Positions 17,294 through 26,391 of a stretch of DNA of 55,222 nucleotides are shown here, piece after piece. The stretch is from an uncultured Spirochaetales bacterium. Its GTDB lineage: Bacteria; Spirochaetota; Spirochaetia; Sphaerochaetales; Sphaerochaetaceae. The position numbers were made by a program, and so were the translations under genes. The notes beneath the pieces were generated by a model. The model saw only the letters and a list, made by a program, of their open reading frames with translations, was not told the origin of the DNA and made no database searches. Each line of letters opens with the position of its first letter. The stretch's first letter is position 1. The DNA is taken from positions 1-55,222 of the forward strand of contig CAKQWE010000006.1 in NCBI GenBank assembly GCA_934277975.1, given 5' to 3'.

Positions 17294-19110
17294 AAAAGGC
17301 TTTTGTTGCATTGTTGTTGGTTTTTGTGTGTGGTGCTTTGTTCGCCACACAGTTCCACTCTGTTCCGTTGGACAATGAGGCATATCGCATGATTGAGATT
17401 GGAGAGCTCAGAGGAATCATCGAGGTTCAGACGGATGTCAAACCATACAACCTCAACACCGTAAGAAGATTGCTGAATACAATGAGGGATTCGGATTTGG
17501 TCTCTTCTTCCGAGAAAGCCCGCATAGGCGAAATTCTGACTTCGTTCGACAGTCAGTACGGGCTTGAAGATGGTTCTGTTGCACAGGACGATAAGTCCAC
17601 TATTGGTTTCTTCAGGTCCTCAAGTGGGTTTGGAACCACCACATTGGGTGGCAATGTTTCAACTACACAGATAGTCGGCCTTGGAAACAATGGCAAGAAG
17701 GTCTTCGATTCAAGAAACAGCATGACTGCGTACATAAACGGAAGTCTTTTCAATGTCGTTTCTTATGATTTGAACTTCAAGCTCAATCTCGACAGGATAG
17801 ATCCAGATGCATACCTTCCTACAGAGCTTTTGTTCTCCACCGATGGATTCTACATGAATCTTTTTGAAAATGGAGACAGGCTCACAAGCCTTCCAGATGG
17901 TCGTTTCTTCCTTGGAATAGAGGCTTTCCCTGAGATATCCACAAGCATTGCAGATGATGTCGTTTCAATGAGGATTGGGTCTGTGAAGCGTGATTGGGGA
18001 CCTGGCGTGAACAACTTTGCCGTAGCTGGTTCAGCACGTGTGTTCGATGGCTTTGAACTGTCTTTGGTCCCTGCTGACTGGTTTTCGTACTCAGTAATGA
18101 CGGCGTCGTTGGGGCAGGCATCATTGAACTCTGTCAATGATGTGGAGTGGCCGTCCGAAAACATGGATGACAAGACCGGTAAGTATTCCAACAACATAAG
18201 CATGCACAGAGTAGAGCTTGGACCTTTCTATGGAGCAAAGCTTGGAGTATGGGAAAGCGTGGTATGGCGCAAGAGGTTCGAGCTTTCATACCTCAACCCT
18301 CTTACGATATACATGTTCAGTCAGAACAGTCTTGGCGACTATGACAATGTGGTTGCAGGTCTTGATATATCCTACGTGAACCCCAAGTTTGGAGAGCTGT
18401 ATGCAGCGTTCTCTTTTGATGAACTGAACTCGTTCAGCAAGCCGTTCTCATGTGCAAGGAATATCATTGCGCTGCAGGCTGGAGCAAAGTTCTCTTTGCC
18501 GTTTGGGAACTTCTCTGAGTTGAGGACGCAGGTGACATATGTATCCGCTTTCTTTGGCACGCACTACGAAGACAAGGCCAAACTGTTTGCAGATGTCCCA
18601 TACACGACTGCATACGTCAACAAAGGGCAGAACATTGGCTATCCTCTCAATCCCGATTCCCTTGAGTTCCTCCTTGCGTTCGATACCACGATAGATGGAG
18701 GATGGAAGTTGTCCACAGTGGTCAAGGACCAGATGCGAAGTGCCCAGTATGCAACCAAGAAGACCGGTACGGACATCCTTACATTCATGAACTATGGTGC
18801 TTTCGATTCCTTTGATGGTGAAAAATGGGGGCAGTACTACAGCAGAGATTTCTTTGGTAATATCTGGAACAACATAGTGGACGTTGAATTGAAGATCGAA
18901 AAGAGCTTCCCAACGAAGATTCCAATGTCTATTGTCCTAGGTCTCAATGGTATCATAGAGACTAGCAGGTCGTTTGAACCTGAAGTCATCGATGTGTATG
19001 AAGATGGGAAGGTAGTGTACAAATACAATCCTGGAAGGATCCTATCTTGGGGCGATTGGGTAACTGATTTCACCATGAACCTCAAGGTTGGCGTGAAGTT
19101 GGCTTATTGA
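17290..19110 (+). CDS. Wzi-like outer-membrane protein 2
   Basis: A secreted protein of 606 aa. The signal peptide MKKAFVALLLVFVCGALFA is followed by a short helical domain (about residues 25-85) and a long strand-rich barrel. SMRIGSVKRDWGPGVNNFAV and YLNPLTIYMFSQNSLGDYDN match features of Wzi/capsule-assembly proteins (the RDWGxG block and the LNPxxxY block). It likely binds or orders surface polysaccharide at the outer membrane. Its start overlaps the ATP-grasp stop by four bases. Unlike the paralogue at 7086 it carries no G-tract. Confidence 0.85.
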   Translation: MKKAFVALLLVFVCGALFATQFHSVPLDNEAYRMIEIGELRGIIEVQTDVKPYNLNTVRRLLNTMRDSDLVSSSEKARIGEILTSFDSQYGLEDGSVAQDDKSTIGFFRSSSGFGTTTLGGNVSTTQIVGLGNNGKKVFDSRNSMTAYINGSLFNVVSYDLNFKLNLDRIDPDAYLPTELLFSTDGFYMNLFENGDRLTSLPDGRFFLGIEAFPEISTSIADDVVSMRIGSVKRDWGPGVNNFAVAGSARVFDGFELSLVPADWFSYSVMTASLGQASLNSVNDVEWPSENMDDKTGKYSNNISMHRVELGPFYGAKLGVWESVVWRKRFELSYLNPLTIYMFSQNSLGDYDNVVAGLDISYVNPKFGELYAAFSFDELNSFSKPFSCARNIIALQAGAKFSLPFGNFSELRTQVTYVSAFFGTHYEDKAKLFADVPYTTAYVNKGQNIGYPLNPDSLEFLLAFDTTIDGGWKLSTVVKDQMRSAQYATKKTGTDILTFMNYGAFDSFDGEKWGQYYSRDFFGNIWNNIVDVELKIEKSFPTKIPMSIVLGLNGIIETSRSFEPEVIDVYEDGKVVYKYNPGRILSWGDWVTDFTMNLKVGVKLAY

Positions 19111-19133
19111 TTGTTCTTTCAAGGAGGGATGAG

Positions 19134-20972
19134 ATGAAGAAGTGCTTTTTGTGTGTTTTCATTGTTTGCTGCATGGTTCTTGCTCCAATGTTTGCAAATG
19201 CGCAGAAATACTATTCCATTTCATCTCAGGAATGGCAGCTGGTGAACCAGCTGTGCCATTATGCCGGAGTTGCGGGCCCTTCCAGCAACGGACCTGTGAC
19301 GCAGGCGCAACTTGAGTTGGCTTTGGAGCGTGCTGAAAGGCACATGTCCCAAGACGATGAACTGTTGGTCTTCGTAAAGGAGAAGCTTGCAGACAAAGGT
19401 TTTGTATATAAAGATGATTTTGGATCCGTCTCCGTGGCTGGTACTCTCTCTCCAGAGGTCTATTTCCAAACGGGTTTCCCATACGGTCTCAATGGAGATG
19501 AGAAGCCTGAATACGCAATAGACCAGGATTGGTTCATAAAAGGACAAAAGGATAGAAGGCCTGCTTCCATAGTTCTTGAGAACACCATTGGAGGGTTCTT
19601 CTATGGGAGGATGGTTCTTGACTATAAGCAAAAGGCCTCTTATATAGGGGAGAAAAAGTCCTACTGGAATGATTCTGTGCATTTCTCCTTTTTTGGTGCT
19701 TCCTCCCATCAGAACTTTCCTTTTGATGCAGGGATTTCGCTTGGCACTAAGGGTTTCAGCTTCATTCTTGGAAGAGGGAACGTCTCCCTGGGGGAAGGCT
19801 ATACCGGCAACACTGCAATTGGAGACAACTACGAGTATCAGGAATTCATGAAGCTGGGCTTCTACACCAAGAGGACTTCTGTATTCCTGACACTGACCAA
19901 CTTCGATTCGTCTCGTGACACATTTGAAGGGAAGCTTGTATATTATGAATCTGGGGAAGGGCCTAGATATAAGCTTGTCTATGAACCTGTTGGCAGAGTT
20001 ATTGATAAGCCTTGGAAGCTGAATGCCACTGGTTTTTCAGACTATAGGGAGCTTAGGCATTCCGTTACGTATGAAGTTGTCCCTATGGATCCTTTTAAGA
20101 TGTCTTTGTCCTTCATAACACTGATAGACACAAACACTGCATTCGATTTCCGTTACTTGAACCCTTTCATGGTTATGCACAACTACTACAACTACCATGA
20201 AGAGACCACTTTGGAGGCCAACAACATGATATCAGTGGATGTTTCGTGGTCGTTCTTGAAGAAGTGGTCGTTGTATGCACAGGTCACCATGGACCAATTC
20301 CAGATTCCCGGAGAGGCCGAAGGATACCTTGGGTTTGGATACACGGAACCCAATGCCTTTGGAGGCCTGTTGAACATTTCTTATACCGATATCCTTGCGG
20401 GCGGCCTTTTCAATGTCTATGCCGAGACTGTGTACAACATGCCTGGGATGTATCTGAATTCCAAGTTCTATGATGAAAATGGGAACATAACCCAATACAA
20501 CCATAACAGAGATACAGGTGTCCCTTATGCGAGACGCTGTTGGTCCCAGGATTTTCTCCTGGGCTATTCAAGGACAGAGTCGAACGATCCTGACCTTGCG
20601 TATTCCGGGTACAAATATGGCCCGGACTGTTTTGTGGTTTCTATTGGAGGGGTGTATGAAAAGCCATTGGAGTTTTCGGTAAAATCGGCCTTGATGTATA
20701 TGATGCATGGCGAGAAGGGAAGGGGTGTCAATGTTTCGAACTATACTTTCGATGGCATTGACGGGATTGGTGATGTGAACAGGATTGAGCTTACGGGCGT
20801 TGTTGAGCATACCCTTTGCGTGTCGATTGAGGGAGCCTGCCATATTCTTCCTTGGCTTTCCGTCTCTGGTGGTGCGGCGTATTCCTACAGGCGGAACTTC
20901 AGGAACGAGGATGGTCGGACTTTTGGGAACCTCCAAGCATATATTGGGGTTTCGATTGGTAATGGTAGATGA
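19134..20972 (+). CDS. Wzi-like outer-membrane protein 3
   Basis: A secreted 612-aa protein. AAGGAGGGATGAG precedes ATG 19134, which begins MKKCFLCVFIVCCMVLAPMF, a signal peptide with several cysteines. The mature part resembles the proteins at 7086 and 17290: IVLENTIGGFFYGRMVLDYK, FILGRGNVSLGEGYTGN and YLNPFMVMHNYYNYHE. The last block pairs with YHNNLNNN of protein 1 and is shared across the Wzi group. It is the final gene of the capsule run, and a repeat array then separates it from a convergent AlbA_2 gene. A further in-frame TTG at 19107 is unlikely to be used. Confidence 0.85.
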   Translation: MKKCFLCVFIVCCMVLAPMFANAQKYYSISSQEWQLVNQLCHYAGVAGPSSNGPVTQAQLELALERAERHMSQDDELLVFVKEKLADKGFVYKDDFGSVSVAGTLSPEVYFQTGFPYGLNGDEKPEYAIDQDWFIKGQKDRRPASIVLENTIGGFFYGRMVLDYKQKASYIGEKKSYWNDSVHFSFFGASSHQNFPFDAGISLGTKGFSFILGRGNVSLGEGYTGNTAIGDNYEYQEFMKLGFYTKRTSVFLTLTNFDSSRDTFEGKLVYYESGEGPRYKLVYEPVGRVIDKPWKLNATGFSDYRELRHSVTYEVVPMDPFKMSLSFITLIDTNTAFDFRYLNPFMVMHNYYNYHEETTLEANNMISVDVSWSFLKKWSLYAQVTMDQFQIPGEAEGYLGFGYTEPNAFGGLLNISYTDILAGGLFNVYAETVYNMPGMYLNSKFYDENGNITQYNHNRDTGVPYARRCWSQDFLLGYSRTESNDPDLAYSGYKYGPDCFVVSIGGVYEKPLEFSVKSALMYMMHGEKGRGVNVSNYTFDGIDGIGDVNRIELTGVVEHTLCVSIEGACHILPWLSVSGGAAYSYRRNFRNEDGRTFGNLQAYIGVSIGNGR

Positions 20973-21052
20973 TGTCGTATGCAGCTCAGTTGTCCACAAA
21001 TGGACTTGAAACGAGTTGTTTTTGTATATGCAACGTTCCATTGTTGTTGTCT
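20973..21052. other. Short spacer after the capsule locus
   Basis: No gene or clear terminator is seen between the Wzi stop and the 11-bp repeat array. Confidence 0.4.
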
Positions 21053-21140
21053 TAAACGCGGACTAAACGCGGACTAAACACGGACTAAACGCGGACAAAC
21101 GCAGACTAAACGCGGACTGATTATTTAGTCCTCGTTTAGG
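21053..21140. repeat. Six 11-bp tandem units, TAAACGCGGAC
   Basis: Units start at 21053, 21064, 21075, 21086, 21097 and 21107. The third has one substitution (A for G). The fifth is one base short and has A for G. Inverted copies of the core follow: TTTAGTCC at 21124-21131 and TCGTTTAGG at 21132-21140. The array lies between the 3' ends of the Wzi-like gene and the AlbA_2 gene, and could be a binding array or part of a terminator. The 11-bp pitch equals that of the TGAAGT array beside the other AlbA_2 gene. Confidence 0.9.
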
Positions 21141-21146
21141 ATTGGT

Positions 21147-22589
21147 CTACAACTTCTTTTCCTGTTGGGGTTTCATCGTCACGTATTTCTGCAGGCGGCT
21201 CGTGGGTTCGTTTGGAAGGGTCATCTTAAGGTCTCCTGATGTTAGAAGGGGTGCGAGGTACAGGCTTACGAAGCTCTTTTTGTCTTTGTATCCGCAATGC
21301 TCCATGATTTCCCTCCTGCTTTTTGGCTCTGAGCAGTAGGCCAGTATCTTTTCTTGCACCGTGACTTGGGGGGTGACTTGGGGGGTGACTTGGGGGGTGA
21401 CTTGGGGGGTGACTTGCTCTGCCGTTGCATTTTCAGCGTTGTAGTTCATATTCTTAAGGACGACGGTGAAGAAATTTGGACTTGAGCGGAAGGTGGGTTT
21501 CTTGCTTTCATCGTAACCTGGAAGCATGGAGGTTTCTTCAAGGATTTTCTTTATGCCGCTGCCTCTTCGCTCCATGAATTTCATGCGATGGAAAAGGTCT
21601 GCTATTACGGGATTCCTTCTTTCCGATTCTATTTCGTCCAGTTTGCGTTCCTGTATTGGTTTCCCTCCATACATACCACCAGGTGACGTTATTTCAAGGC
21701 GGTCATCGTACATGTCTATGTGGACTTCCGCTCCCATGACGATGTAGTCTCTGTGTATCAATGCATTTACAAGGGCTTCCGTTACGGCCCTTGTCGAGTA
21801 GTCAGGCTTGTCCTCTCTGTAGAAGTCCTTTTTTTCAAATCTAACCTTGGAGTTGTTCAGAATGAAGAGGCTTCCATTTTGTAGCAGTTGAATCAAATTG
21901 CCTTCGTATTCTTTGTCGTCTATTGCATCGTCGAATATCGAGCCTTTGGAGAGCCCATTCCATCGGGTACAGAAGATTCTGGAATTGTAGACTATATGTT
22001 GGTCTGCAAAGAGCCTCCCGGCATTTGTCAGATGTCCCATATTGTCAGACAGGCCAAACGATATGAAATCAGAAGATTCAAGGGTCAATCCTGTTCGCTC
22101 CCTGTATGTGGCGGAAAGTAGGGTGAAGCTGTAGTCGGTTTTCTTCTCTCCTGTAATCAGAGCATCGAACGACTGGTTGGTTCCTTTCAATATAAGTTCG
22201 TTTACAATGTTGTTGGGTGCAATGGTGCTTTCATTCCCAATTCTTATGTATGTCTCCATGATTCCGTCTGCACGGTAGTAATAGGGTGTCGAACGACCCG
22301 TTTTGACCATGACTTTCAGGATTGTCTTGTCTTCTATGGCTTCAGGTTCCAGCTTGAAATCGGGCGTTGGTGTAATTCTGTCCTTTATGAGCCTACTGAT
22401 CTTCTCTGCATCTTCCTGTGGTTTGGAGAGTCCAACTACGTTTCTATCGTCGTCTATTCCAAAGATCAGGGTGCCCCCAATTCCGTTTGCAAAGGCACAG
22501 ACGCTTTTCAACCAGCTCTTTGGTTTCTTCGTCTCAAGTGCAACCTTGAACTCGTATTCTGTTGTCTCGGCAGGTAGCTCGTATAGCAT
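21147..22589 (-). CDS. AlbA_2-domain ATP-binding regulator
   Basis: An intact 480-aa relative of the broken gene at 5528. The AlbA_2 domain spans about residues 1-130 (ETTEYEFKVA, FANGIGGTLIFGIDDDRNV). The GHKL-like region has TEALVNALIHRDYIV, DRLEITSPGGMYGG and MERRGSGIKKI. The C-terminus is a winged helix (SRREIMEHCGYKDKKSFVS). Four TPQV units encoded by 12-bp repeats link the two. Such proteins are annotated as putative transcriptional regulators; targets are unknown. ATG 22589 is chosen because GGAGGA lies just upstream and the protein then begins at the family N-terminus, although the frame is open to 22673. It follows raiA on the same strand after a good terminator. Confidence 0.85.
   Translation of the reverse strand: MLYELPAETTEYEFKVALETKKPKSWLKSVCAFANGIGGTLIFGIDDDRNVVGLSKPQEDAEKISRLIKDRITPTPDFKLEPEAIEDKTILKVMVKTGRSTPYYYRADGIMETYIRIGNESTIAPNNIVNELILKGTNQSFDALITGEKKTDYSFTLLSATYRERTGLTLESSDFISFGLSDNMGHLTNAGRLFADQHIVYNSRIFCTRWNGLSKGSIFDDAIDDKEYEGNLIQLLQNGSLFILNNSKVRFEKKDFYREDKPDYSTRAVTEALVNALIHRDYIVMGAEVHIDMYDDRLEITSPGGMYGGKPIQERKLDEIESERRNPVIADLFHRMKFMERRGSGIKKILEETSMLPGYDESKKPTFRSSPNFFTVVLKNMNYNAENATAEQVTPQVTPQVTPQVTPQVTVQEKILAYCSEPKSRREIMEHCGYKDKKSFVSLYLAPLLTSGDLKMTLPNEPTSRLQKYVTMKPQQEKKL
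21361..21416 (-). repeat. 12-bp coding repeats (TPQV units)
   Basis: Four complete GTGACTTGGGGG units and one partial one, all in frame. They encode repeated Thr-Pro-Gln-Val in the linker of the AlbA_2 protein. Copy-number change would alter linker length without a frameshift. Confidence 0.9.
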
Positions 22590-22618
22590 GTCTTCCTCCA
22601 AATCAGGGTGCTTGCATT

Positions 22619-22664
22619 GAACAAAGCCGCCCGGAGTGCGGTTCGTATGCACTGGTGGGCGGCT
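22619..22664 (-). terminator. Rho-independent terminator after raiA
   Basis: On the minus strand AGCCGCCC (complement 22657-22664) pairs with GGGCGGCT (complement 22625-22632). An inner AGTGC/GCACT stem lies within, and TTTGTT follows. Confidence 0.75.
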
Positions 22665-22698
22665 GTAAGTCAATGTTTGTGTTGTGCGGTATGTTGGC

Positions 22699-22995
22699 TC
22701 AGCCTTCTATGACCTTGCCTTTTTCCTTGCGGGCTGCGGCTTCTATCTTGTCCGCTATGAGCTCGATCCCTTCGTAGAGTTCGTAGCAGTCGTAGCTCAC
22801 GACTTTCACCGTGCCCCACGAGAAGTGTAGTTTTGCATCTATGTGGAAGCCTTGTCCAAGCGTCTCCCTCTTGATTGTTATGTCCAAATCATGCAGATAG
22901 TTCTCTGCAAAGTCGAGTTTTTGAAGCTTCTTGTCCAAGAATTCCCTTGTCTCGTCGCTGACCTGATAGTGGATACCTCTAACGTTAAGATTCAT
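22699..22995 (-). CDS. raiA: Ribosome hibernation factor, short HPF/RaiA type
   Basis: A 98-aa protein matching the short hibernation-promoting factor family in length and pattern. It opens MNLNVRGIHYQVSDETREFL, then AENYLHDLDITIKRE, ending in KEKGKVIEG. These proteins bind the 30S subunit across the mRNA and tRNA channel and silence or dimerise ribosomes in stationary phase. A GGAGG site precedes ATG 22995. It is often linked to rpoN; here rpoN is about 3.4 kb away with aminopeptidase, lexA and holA between. A clear terminator follows at 22619-22664. Confidence 0.85.
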   Translation of the reverse strand: MNLNVRGIHYQVSDETREFLDKKLQKLDFAENYLHDLDITIKRETLGQGFHIDAKLHFSWGTVKVVSYDCYELYEGIELIADKIEAAARKEKGKVIEG

Positions 22996-23114
22996 TCGCT
23001 CCTCCTTTTTGAATGGGCTGGAGCGGCTAGACCGCTCCCTAACTAAATTCTAAGGGCGAAGAACCCAAAAGTCAAAAAGTTATTTCCACTTCTTGTCGCC
23101 TGCTGTGATGTTCA

Positions 23115-24458
23115 TCACTTGATGGCGAGGAAAGCCTTGTATCCAAGGTATGCCTGCTCTATGTCGTATGTTGATGTGATCTCCCATGGAGCGTGCATGC
23201 TGAGTACTGAGACTCCGCAGTCTATGACCTGCATTCCATACTTTGCGGCGTACTTGGCTATGGTTCCGCCACCGCCTACATCGACTTTGGCCATCTCCGC
23301 CATCTGGAATGTGACGTCGTGGGATTTGAGCTGTCCCCGCACAAGTGCAAGGTATTCTGCGTTGGCGTCTGATGCAGCGCTCTTTCCCCTTGAGCCTGTG
23401 TACTTGTTGAATACGACTCCCTTTCCAAGGAACGATGAGTTCTGCTTGTCGTAGAGTGAGCTGTTGAGTGGATCGTATGCTGCGTTCACATCGCTTGAGA
23501 GCATGTAGGAGTTGGCTAGAGCTCTGCGGATGGACAGCTCTGGGTTGTCAAGGCCAAGTCTGAAGACGACCTCTGCAACGGCGTTCTCAAGAAGCATTGA
23601 GTCCATGCCTGTAGCACCTTGGCTTCCTATTTCTTCCTTGTCCACGAGGATGCAGCAGTTGGTCCTTGTGCCTGCTGTGGATTCGAGCATTGCAATGAGC
23701 GATGTGTATGCACATACTCTGTCGTCCTGTCCGTATCCAAGGACGAGCGTTTTGTCAAAGCCAAGGTAGCGGGTCTTTCCTGCTGGAACGACTTCGAGCT
23801 CTGCTGAGGCGAAGTCCTCTTCCTCTATTCCGTATTTGTCTTTGAGGATTGCAAGGATCTTGTCTTTGCCGGAAGGCTCAGAGTCATCGGCCTTGTCCTT
23901 GTCTGTCTTGTTCTGTGCTGGATAGCAACCAAGGATGAGGTCCAGTTTTTCGCCCTCGATGAATTCCGCGGCGGTCTTCTTCATCTGGTCCTGTGCGATG
24001 TGTGGGAGGATGTCAGAGATCGTGAAGACTGGGTCCTGAGGGTCGTCGCCGATTCTGATATCGACCTTGGTGCCGTCTGTGAGGAATACGAAGCCATCGA
24101 TTGCAAGTGGGATTGCGACCCACTGGTACTTTTTGATTCCGCCGTAGTAGTGCGTGTTGAGGTAGACCAGTCCGGTGTCTTCGTAGATTGGGCTCTGTTT
24201 GACGTCAAGTCTTGGTGAGTCGATGTGTGCGCCAAGGATGTTCATGCCTTTGCATATGCAGTCAGTTCCAATGTTGAAGAGGATCGCCGTCTTGCCCATT
24301 CTGCTGTAGTAGACCTTGTCCCCTGCTTTGAGGGCCTTGACGTCTTCAACATTCCTGTAGCCGTTTGCAATTGCCGTTTCAACGACTGTCGCTGCACATC
24401 TGCGCTCCGTTTTGTTGTTGTCGAGAAATTCCATGTACCCTTTGATCAAGTTCTCCAT
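23115..24458 (-). CDS. M18 family aminopeptidase
   Basis: A zinc aminopeptidase of 447 aa that removes N-terminal residues from peptides in the cytoplasm. The metal-binding landmarks are NILGAHIDSPRLDVKQ, LVDKEEIGSQGATGMDS and the C-terminal GVSVLSMHAPWEITS. The last supplies the final His. ATG 24458 is chosen because GAAGGAGAAC lies upstream and the protein then begins MENLIKGYMEFLDNNKTE; an upstream in-frame ATG at 24488 has no such site. It is monocistronic and diverges from lexA. Confidence 0.9.
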   Translation of the reverse strand: MENLIKGYMEFLDNNKTERRCAATVVETAIANGYRNVEDVKALKAGDKVYYSRMGKTAILFNIGTDCICKGMNILGAHIDSPRLDVKQSPIYEDTGLVYLNTHYYGGIKKYQWVAIPLAIDGFVFLTDGTKVDIRIGDDPQDPVFTISDILPHIAQDQMKKTAAEFIEGEKLDLILGCYPAQNKTDKDKADDSEPSGKDKILAILKDKYGIEEEDFASAELEVVPAGKTRYLGFDKTLVLGYGQDDRVCAYTSLIAMLESTAGTRTNCCILVDKEEIGSQGATGMDSMLLENAVAEVVFRLGLDNPELSIRRALANSYMLSSDVNAAYDPLNSSLYDKQNSSFLGKGVVFNKYTGSRGKSAASDANAEYLALVRGQLKSHDVTFQMAEMAKVDVGGGGTIAKYAAKYGMQVIDCGVSVLSMHAPWEITSTYDIEQAYLGYKAFLAIK

Positions 24459-24578
24459 AATTATGTTCTCCTTCGTGTCAATTTGCATTTTTATTCGTTT
24501 TTGGAGGGTGTTCGTTTAGCCTCCCGTCAGTGATTTCGATTATTTTCTCATATTTTGCAATATTCAAGTCTTAACTTT

Positions 24579-24598
24579 TGATAAGCGATGTGTTATCA
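24579..24598. promoter_or_regulatory. Inverted repeat upstream of lexA
   Basis: TGATAA (24579-24584) and TTATCA (24593-24598) are perfect arms 8 bp apart. The site lies about 90 bp before lexA, in the lexA/aminopeptidase divergent region, so it could be a LexA autoregulatory site. No second copy was found at another gene here, so the assignment is weak. Confidence 0.35.
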
Positions 24599-24689
24599 TG
24601 GGTTAAGAGGATGGATGAAGTCATGCAGGTCCTTTGGTTCCCAAAAGGCTTGTGTGTCAATCTAACTTGTTTTCCAGGGAGGTTTTAGC

Positions 24690-25319
24690 ATGAAAGGATT
24701 GACTGAACGACAGACGGAGATCGCCAATTTCATAGAGCATTTCTTCGATACGAACGGCTATGCTCCAAGTCTTAGGGATATAGCAGGGCATTTTGGTTTC
24801 TCCCCAAAGGCGGCGTACGACCATCTCAGAGCCCTTGAGAAGAAGAACGTCATACGCACGGCTGACAACCTTCCAAGGGGCATGGCTCTGCTTAGAAGGA
24901 CCACTCCGTCTGGAGACAGCATCATAAAGGTCCCAGTCCTTGGGACTACCGCTGCAGGTGCTCCAATAATGTCCGAGGAGGTCTATGACGGTTTCGTTTC
25001 CGTGCCACAGGACCTTGTAGGCTGCGATGAGTCTGAGCAGCTCTACGCCCTTAGGGTCAGGGGTGACAGCATGATAGACGATGGTATAAACGATGGAGAC
25101 CTTGCAATAATAAAGAAGACTTCAAACGCCAGCAATGGAGAGATCGTTGCTGCAAGCATAGGTGACGACGACACCTATGGGATAACTCTCAAACACTTCT
25201 TCCACGTTGGTGACAGATACGAACTGAGACCTGCAAACCAAGCCTATAAGGTGATTGTTTCCACGCAGTGTCAGATCCATGGCAAACTTCTTATGATAAT
25301 CAGACAATACGGGAGGTGA
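24690..25319 (+). CDS. lexA: LexA SOS-response repressor
   Basis: A 209-aa repressor. The N-terminal winged helix-turn-helix (residues 1-65) contains LRDIAGHFGFSPKAAYDHL. The C-terminal S24 protease domain has the self-cleavage bond A89-G90 in TTAAGAP, nucleophile S127 in RGDSMID and general base K168 in GITLKHFF. It represses DNA-damage genes until RecA triggers self-cleavage. GGGAGG precedes ATG 24690. An inverted repeat at 24579-24598 is a candidate operator. holA follows with only two bases between stop and start, so the two genes share a transcript. Confidence 0.95.
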   Translation: MKGLTERQTEIANFIEHFFDTNGYAPSLRDIAGHFGFSPKAAYDHLRALEKKNVIRTADNLPRGMALLRRTTPSGDSIIKVPVLGTTAAGAPIMSEEVYDGFVSVPQDLVGCDESEQLYALRVRGDSMIDDGINDGDLAIIKKTSNASNGEIVAASIGDDDTYGITLKHFFHVGDRYELRPANQAYKVIVSTQCQIHGKLLMIIRQYGR

Positions 25320-25321
25320 CT

Positions 25322-26359
25322 GTGGCCGGTGTCTATCTCCTCCTTGGACCTGAAAAGGGCTTGAAGGAAGACCAGATAAAGAAGATAAAGTCCAATCTTG
25401 GCTCATGCGAGGTCTCTAAGTTCTATGGGTTCGAGGACTATGAGTCCGAGCTCTTTGCGCAGCTCAACAACAACGACCTCTTTGCAGACCATAAGCTTGT
25501 GATTCTTGAACAGGCCCAGGAGATAAAGGCCAAGGACAAGCTAAAGGCCCTTGCCGAGTACATAAGGCATCCTTCTGACTGTGCAACGTTTGTCATAACT
25601 AGTGATGAACTCTTCGTGGCTCCTGAAATCATGGGCGCCGTTTCTGAAAAGAATACCATGAAGTTCTATGAGATGTTCGAGAGCAAGAAGGAGGAGTGGC
25701 TTAGGACCTTCTTCAGAAAGAACTCTCTTTCTATAGACTCCGCTGCCTGCACGGCCATAATAGAGAAGGTTGAGAACAACGTACATGATTTCGAGAACGT
25801 GTGTTCGCAGCTCGTGATATACCTGAGCACAATTCCTGGCAAGACTTCCGTCACTGCAGATGACGTGGACGATTACCTCACCCACACCAGGGAGGAGACC
25901 GATTTCTCTTTGTTCTCATATGTCGCCCGTGGTAAATTGGACAGTGCTTTGGAGTGCCTTCATACTCTGCTTCGTACAAAGGATGCCTCCTCTGTCACCG
26001 CAATGTGTGCATCCCGTCTTGCAACCTATTTCAGAAGAGCGTTGTCTGTGCAGATGAATGCAAAAAAGGGCCTTGGTATGGGGACCAAGGGCTATGAGGA
26101 CGGCAGTGCGTTCACAACGAAGTATTTCGAGGGCGACCGTCCTGTTTCAAGGCTCAAGGACAAGGAGGTCTACAAGGATGCCTGCAGGCTGTACAATGTC
26201 CGTGACATGGAGCGTATTCTTGTTACTCTTGCGGAATATGACATTCGAATAAAGGAATCAGGAACCGCATTGCAGCAGACCGTCATGGAAAAGTGTCTCA
26301 TAGATGTGATTAAGCACAAGGGAAGGCACCCCAAACAGTTGGAGTTCGCTAGGCTGTAG
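25322..26359 (+). CDS. holA: DNA polymerase III delta subunit
   Basis: A clamp-loader subunit of 345 aa. It begins MAGVYLLLGPEKGLKEDQI, the usual HolA entry (here PEKGLKE in place of GEDxLL). LFADHKLVILEQAQEIK and a helical C-terminal collar region follow. The subunit opens the beta clamp during loading onto primed DNA. GTG 25322 was chosen: GGGAGG lies just upstream across the lexA stop, whereas the longer frame to 25268 would overlap lexA by 50 bp. It ends 33 bp from the convergent rpoN stop. Confidence 0.9.
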   Translation: MAGVYLLLGPEKGLKEDQIKKIKSNLGSCEVSKFYGFEDYESELFAQLNNNDLFADHKLVILEQAQEIKAKDKLKALAEYIRHPSDCATFVITSDELFVAPEIMGAVSEKNTMKFYEMFESKKEEWLRTFFRKNSLSIDSAACTAIIEKVENNVHDFENVCSQLVIYLSTIPGKTSVTADDVDDYLTHTREETDFSLFSYVARGKLDSALECLHTLLRTKDASSVTAMCASRLATYFRRALSVQMNAKKGLGMGTKGYEDGSAFTTKYFEGDRPVSRLKDKEVYKDACRLYNVRDMERILVTLAEYDIRIKESGTALQQTVMEKCLIDVIKHKGRHPKQLEFARL

Positions 26360-26391
26360 TCCTTTGGGCTATGCTGTTGGGCTGGAAACTT

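Noticed and set aside
21053..21140. Possible CRISPR array
   Set aside because: Units are contiguous 11-mers with no unique spacers and no cas genes nearby.
24611..24688. 25-codon frame ending just before lexA
   Set aside because: It has a fair ribosome site and could be a leader peptide, but there is no sequence signature or attenuator to support it.
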